DNA from: Patescibacteria group bacterium
GTDB lineage: Bacteria; Patescibacteriota; Minisyncoccia; Phycocordibacterales; PALSA-1337
Assembly (NCBI GenBank): GCA_004298345.1
Contig: SCTV01000088.1
Coordinates: 1-7,258 of the forward strand
Direction: 5' to 3'
Length of the DNA stretch: 7,258 bases
The notes under the pieces were generated by a model that was given only the letters and a program-made list of their open reading frames with translations, did not search any database and had not been told where the DNA came from. The translations under genes were made by a program, and so were the position numbers. The stretch's first letter is position 1. Each line of letters begins with the position of its first letter. Positions 4,648 to 7,258 of this stretch are shown piece after piece.

Positions 4648-6789
4648 ATGTTCAACGTAATTGTGTCCCGTACCAAACGAGTTCCTTCGGTCTGGTCCGG
4701 TCTTCCGGGCAACGGGGAAGCTATGACACGTCAATTGGACGTGTCCCTTCTCTCTGTGGGATTCAAGCTTTCTGGTGAGTTGTTTCGTCACCTTTCGGTT
4801 CAATCTCCGGCTGTAGTGAAGGACGTAGCTTTTCGCTTGATTCCTGTGGTCAACGAGATGTTGGGAAGCCATGTTCCCCACAACGTTTACTTCAAGAATT
4901 TCCCGGACAAGGTTCCTGACACCCGTGAGTTCTGGCTGGAGTGCATCTGCGATGCACTCTCGAAGGCTGATTCGGCTGCTGTGGTAGCTCCACAGATTGC
5001 GGTTGGATTTGTGAATCTCCTAGACCTCCCAAAATACGGGGAGTGTTTGCACTCCTACGATGAGATGGTAAAGTGTCATGATCAGTTCATTCCTTCCATC
5101 AAAGATAAGATAAAGGTTCTGTGTCTGGGTAACTCTCTTCAAGATGAGACCGTGGCCCTGTATCACGAGCTTGCTGGAAGCTCGGTTCCTCTGAATGATG
5201 GAGACCGTAAGCTGATCTCCAAACTGGCAAAACTCTGCTTGGATGATAGACAGCCACAGATGTTTCCAGTTCGTGAAAACAAGGCTCTGGTGAATCAGAT
5301 TCGTATCCAGAATGGCAAGTCCATCCTGGTGGATACTGTTACAGACGTACTCCGTATGGCGTGTGCTCTTTCGGATGGAGACGTAACCTTGACTGAAAAA
5401 ACCAAGTTCAAGTCTCTGTCTCGCAAGATTCGTCGTGGACTTATGGAAGGACTCTCGGAAGTCCTGGTAGAGTCACCTGCGAAGATGGTTGACGTGAATC
5501 GTCATCAGGAGCAGTGGAAGCGTTTGGGGGAGCGTTTGCATCCTCACGAGTTTCCTTTACCTGTCGCAAAGGAATTCTTTGCCGTGGCCCGTGGGGATAA
5601 GGCTGTAAATGGTGTTGCTTCTCAGTTGGAGCGTGCAATTGGCAATGGAGACATTGCCCTCGCCATCTCCATACTGGAACGTGCTCCTGGTATGCTCTTC
5701 CGGTCCTTGGACCGTTTGGTCCTTCTTTGTGAAGCGGACGTGGATTTGACAACCCAGCTTCTCATGGCCACTCGCAATGTGGTTGGACAGGTTTCAGGAC
5801 GGGTGCTCATCTCCGTTTGGGAACACCTTTCCAATCGCCTTGAGAAGGGTGAGAAGCGGATCTTCACCAACTCCAAGGGGAAGACATGGGCTCAAAATGA
5901 GAATCGCCGGGAACTTCCTTCGGGAGTTGTTTCGGAACTGGTCTCAGTCATCAAGACTGAGCTTTGTTCTCGATTATCGAAGATGGGAATAGACGGTCTC
6001 CAGGTGGACCCAGACTTTCTAGGAGTTGCCCTTCCCCTCACGGAGAAGAACAAGTCCAGTGGCTTCGGAGTGATGCCGAAGGGTTCCGTGGTTCCTGTCC
6101 ATGGGAAAACTCTCCGGTTCTTCATGTACTGGAAGCAGAAGGGTGAAAGAACAGACTACGACCTTGGCGCGTTTTTCATGAACGAGAGCTTTCAGAACGC
6201 TGGCCATGTGTCTTGGACAAACCTTCGTGATGGAAGTGATGGAAACTGTGTTCATTCCGGTGATATCGTCAATGCACCTTGCGGTGCATCCGAGTTCATT
6301 GACATGAAGCTGGGGAATGTAGCCGCACGATACATTGTGCCTCAGATCAACCGTTACTCGGGCGAGAGCTTCCAAGACGTGGAAGAGAACCTCTTCGGGT
6401 TCATGGAGCGTGAAACTTTTCAGAATGGTAAGCCTTTCGAGGCAAAGACCGTGAAGGTCAAGGCAGAGATTCGTGGAAAGGGAATGGTAGCCATCCCCGC
6501 TGTTTTCATGAAAGCATCTGACGACTCCTGGTCGTGCAAGTGGTTGGATTTTCAGCTTGCTGGATACCCAAACATGAACACCATCGAAGGGAATAAGTTT
6601 TCCACGTCGCTACTCATACAGGCAGTCGTAAATCGAGTTCAAATCACTGTGCGTGATTTGGCGGAACTCCTTCCAGGCAGCCCCAATCCCGCTCGGATGG
6701 CTTACGTTGGCTTCCAGAAGCCAGAGAATCTCCAGGAAAACCAGAAGGTTTTTACGCTCGACAACCTTACTGGACTCATTCCAAAATAA
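4648..6789 (+). CDS. Large TerD-domain protein
   Basis: This 713-residue protein ends in a TerD-like domain (about 475-660). Visible hallmarks in order are DYDLGAFF (D503, D505), HSGD (536-539), APCGASEFIDM (543-553), and RYIVPQINRYSG from 561. D503/D505 and the HSGD segment match the acidic calcium-binding positions of TerD proteins. The first 450 residues are mostly helical and include WKRLGERLHPHEF near 290-302, a motif I recall from the long N-terminal region of large bacterial TerD-family proteins (memory only). TerD proteins act in tellurite-resistance and stress systems and often co-occur with MoxR ATPases and vWA proteins, both found in this window. A role as calcium-dependent scaffold or sensor for that pair is inference. 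The start is ATG 4648, with AGAAG 5 nt upstream. The frame extends back to a TTG at 4594, but that lies inside the structured leader motif and is unlikely. No signal peptide or membrane segment is visible. Confidence 0.85.
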   Translation: MFNVIVSRTKRVPSVWSGLPGNGEAMTRQLDVSLLSVGFKLSGELFRHLSVQSPAVVKDVAFRLIPVVNEMLGSHVPHNVYFKNFPDKVPDTREFWLECICDALSKADSAAVVAPQIAVGFVNLLDLPKYGECLHSYDEMVKCHDQFIPSIKDKIKVLCLGNSLQDETVALYHELAGSSVPLNDGDRKLISKLAKLCLDDRQPQMFPVRENKALVNQIRIQNGKSILVDTVTDVLRMACALSDGDVTLTEKTKFKSLSRKIRRGLMEGLSEVLVESPAKMVDVNRHQEQWKRLGERLHPHEFPLPVAKEFFAVARGDKAVNGVASQLERAIGNGDIALAISILERAPGMLFRSLDRLVLLCEADVDLTTQLLMATRNVVGQVSGRVLISVWEHLSNRLEKGEKRIFTNSKGKTWAQNENRRELPSGVVSELVSVIKTELCSRLSKMGIDGLQVDPDFLGVALPLTEKNKSSGFGVMPKGSVVPVHGKTLRFFMYWKQKGERTDYDLGAFFMNESFQNAGHVSWTNLRDGSDGNCVHSGDIVNAPCGASEFIDMKLGNVAARYIVPQINRYSGESFQDVEENLFGFMERETFQNGKPFEAKTVKVKAEIRGKGMVAIPAVFMKASDDSWSCKWLDFQLAGYPNMNTIEGNKFSTSLLIQAVVNRVQITVRDLAELLPGSPNPARMAYVGFQKPENLQENQKVFTLDNLTGLIPK

Positions 6790-6793
6790 TTAT

Positions 6794-6822
6794 TTGACGG
6801 TTGTTCCTCGGTGTGCTATAGT
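6794..6822 (+). promoter_or_regulatory. Strong sigma70-type promoter
   Basis: TTGACG (6794-6799), a 17-bp spacer and TATAGT (6817-6822) form a near-consensus promoter only 5 bp past the TerD gene stop. The -35 box and spacer length are identical to those of the tRNA promoter at 3715. Seven bases past the -10 is position 6829, the first base of the outer stem of the second leader motif. The transcript should therefore begin with that structure. Confidence 0.8.
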
Positions 6823-6828
6823 ATGTCT

Positions 6829-6895
6829 ATCGAGGCCATGAGGGAGCTTCCTTCTAATTCCATTGGCTAAATCTAGCTCCTTCGCTTTCCTCGAT
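6829..6895 (+). promoter_or_regulatory. Structured RNA leader motif, copy 2 (at the predicted transcript 5' end)
   Basis: The outer stem is ATCGAGG (6829-6835)/CCTCGAT (6889-6895) and the inner stem is GAGGGAGCT (6840-6848)/AGCTCCTTC (6875-6883) with one G-T pair. The linkers are CCAT and GCTTT and the loop region begins CTTCCTTCTAA, as in copy 1. CTAAATCTA also occurs in both copies, at different loop positions. CTTCT (6851-6855) is complementary to AGAAG (6998-7002), the likely ribosome binding site of the next gene. A ten-codon ORF starts at an ATG inside the motif (6838), but copy 1 has no equivalent. Confidence 0.7.
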
Positions 6896-6906
6896 TTCTT
6901 GGTGAA

Positions 6907-6918
6907 AAGGTTCGCCTT
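6907..6918 (+). other. Small TTCG-tetraloop hairpin in the leader
   Basis: AAGG-TTCG-CCTT forms a compact hairpin just downstream of leader motif 2. A second hairpin can form further on, CAAC-T-ACA (6939-6946) with TGTGTTG (6951-6957) and one bulged base. Both would lie in the 5' leader of the last gene. The stems are short, so they may be incidental. Confidence 0.3.
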
Positions 6919-7008
6919 ATAAACCACTTGGATCTCAACTACAAGTTTGTGTTGACTGGGTGAACGATGGTTCAATCATTCATTCAGCCACATCAAAAGA
7001 AGCTTTCG

Positions 7009-7258
7009 ATGAACAAGCGAGAACTACGACGGGAAAGAATTCTGCAAGAAGCAGTGAACCGTGACTTGGCTGTAACCAAGTTGGTGCGTTCATCGCCAGA
7101 AGATGTTGTTAGTGGTTGGTGTCCAGCAATTACGGATAATTTGGGTAATGCTTGGTTTGAATGTGCTCTGATGCCTTGGGGTGCTGACAACAAGTGGCGA
7201 GTTTCTTGTCGTGGTGGTGATGACACGGCGTATGAACGAGTTTCTATGACAGAGGCTA
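7009..7258 (+). CDS. Unrecognised protein, N-terminal part, truncated by the window edge
   Basis: An open frame runs to the end of the window, giving 83 visible residues that begin MNKRELRRERILQEAVNRDL. The first 20 residues are highly charged and probably helical. A Trp-rich segment follows (SGWCPAITDNLGNAWFECALMPWGADNKWRVSC), suggesting a small beta-rich domain. I do not recognise the family. I chose ATG 7009 because AGAAG lies 6 nt upstream, the same binding-site sequence used by the TerD gene. The frame is also open from an ATG at 6967, adding 14 residues, but that start has no clear binding site, and a TGA at 6961 excludes any earlier start. The gene is probably expressed from the promoter at 6794 through the long structured leader. 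Confidence 0.7.
   Translation, partial: MNKRELRRERILQEAVNRDLAVTKLVRSSPEDVVSGWCPAITDNLGNAWFECALMPWGADNKWRVSCRGGDDTAYERVSMTEA

Noticed and set aside
4488..4712. Minus-strand open frame of 74 codons across tRNA-Tyr and the TerD gene start
   Set aside because: It is antisense to a clear tRNA and to the leader motif, with no binding site or family resemblance.
5441..5752. Minus-strand open frame of 103 codons inside the TerD gene
   Set aside because: It is a shadow of the strong plus-strand coding frame. The translation is low in hydrophobic residues and does not look like a folded protein.
1..7258. CRISPR array, insertion sequence or attachment site
   Set aside because: I saw no regularly spaced direct repeats, transposase motifs or duplicated tRNA 3' ends.

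Overview
This window looks like part of a large tailed bacteriophage genome, or a closely related mobile element. It is compact, carries a run of small tRNA and tRNA-like genes that do not encode CCA, has consensus-like sigma70 promoters, and its protein genes either match families common in large phages or match nothing I recognise. The assignment is an inference: no capsid, tail, terminase or polymerase gene is present to prove it. I cannot name the host.

Layout. Positions 1-54 (minus) may be the start of a gene that runs off the left edge. Positions 144-1478 (minus) encode a 444-residue protein with an N-terminal HExxH metallopeptidase-like domain and a C-terminal von Willebrand A (vWA) domain. 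About 160 bp away and divergently transcribed, 1643-2959 (plus) encodes a MoxR-type AAA+ ATPase. Positions 3118-3672 (plus) encode a 184-residue protein resembling the DUF3293-like proteins of phages. A TTGACG-N17-TATATT promoter at 3715-3743 then leads into a 0.8-kb RNA block. It holds three tRNAs with near-canonical folds (Ile-TAT, Gly-TCC, Tyr-GTA), three atypical tRNA-like elements and a structured stretch with no gene. Positions 4648-6789 (plus) encode a 713-residue protein with a long helical N-terminal part and a C-terminal TerD-like domain. A second strong promoter (6794-6822) precedes an unrecognised gene that is cut by the right edge.

Two observations stand out. First, the vWA/metallopeptidase protein, the MoxR ATPase and the large TerD-domain protein match the parts list of the MoxR-vWA-TerD systems known from bacteria and linked to stress and biological conflict. 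Here they appear to be phage-borne and split into a divergent pair plus a distal gene. A plausible model is that the ATPase acts through the MIDAS site of the vWA protein to remodel or proteolyse a target, with the TerD protein as calcium-dependent scaffold or sensor.

Second, two intergenic stretches (4550-4605 and 6829-6895) form the same two-stem RNA fold. The single-stranded segments are conserved and the inner-stem bases covary, yet the genes downstream are unrelated. The conserved loop contains CTTCT, which is complementary to the AGAAG ribosome binding site of each downstream gene. This looks like an undescribed cis-regulatory RNA family.
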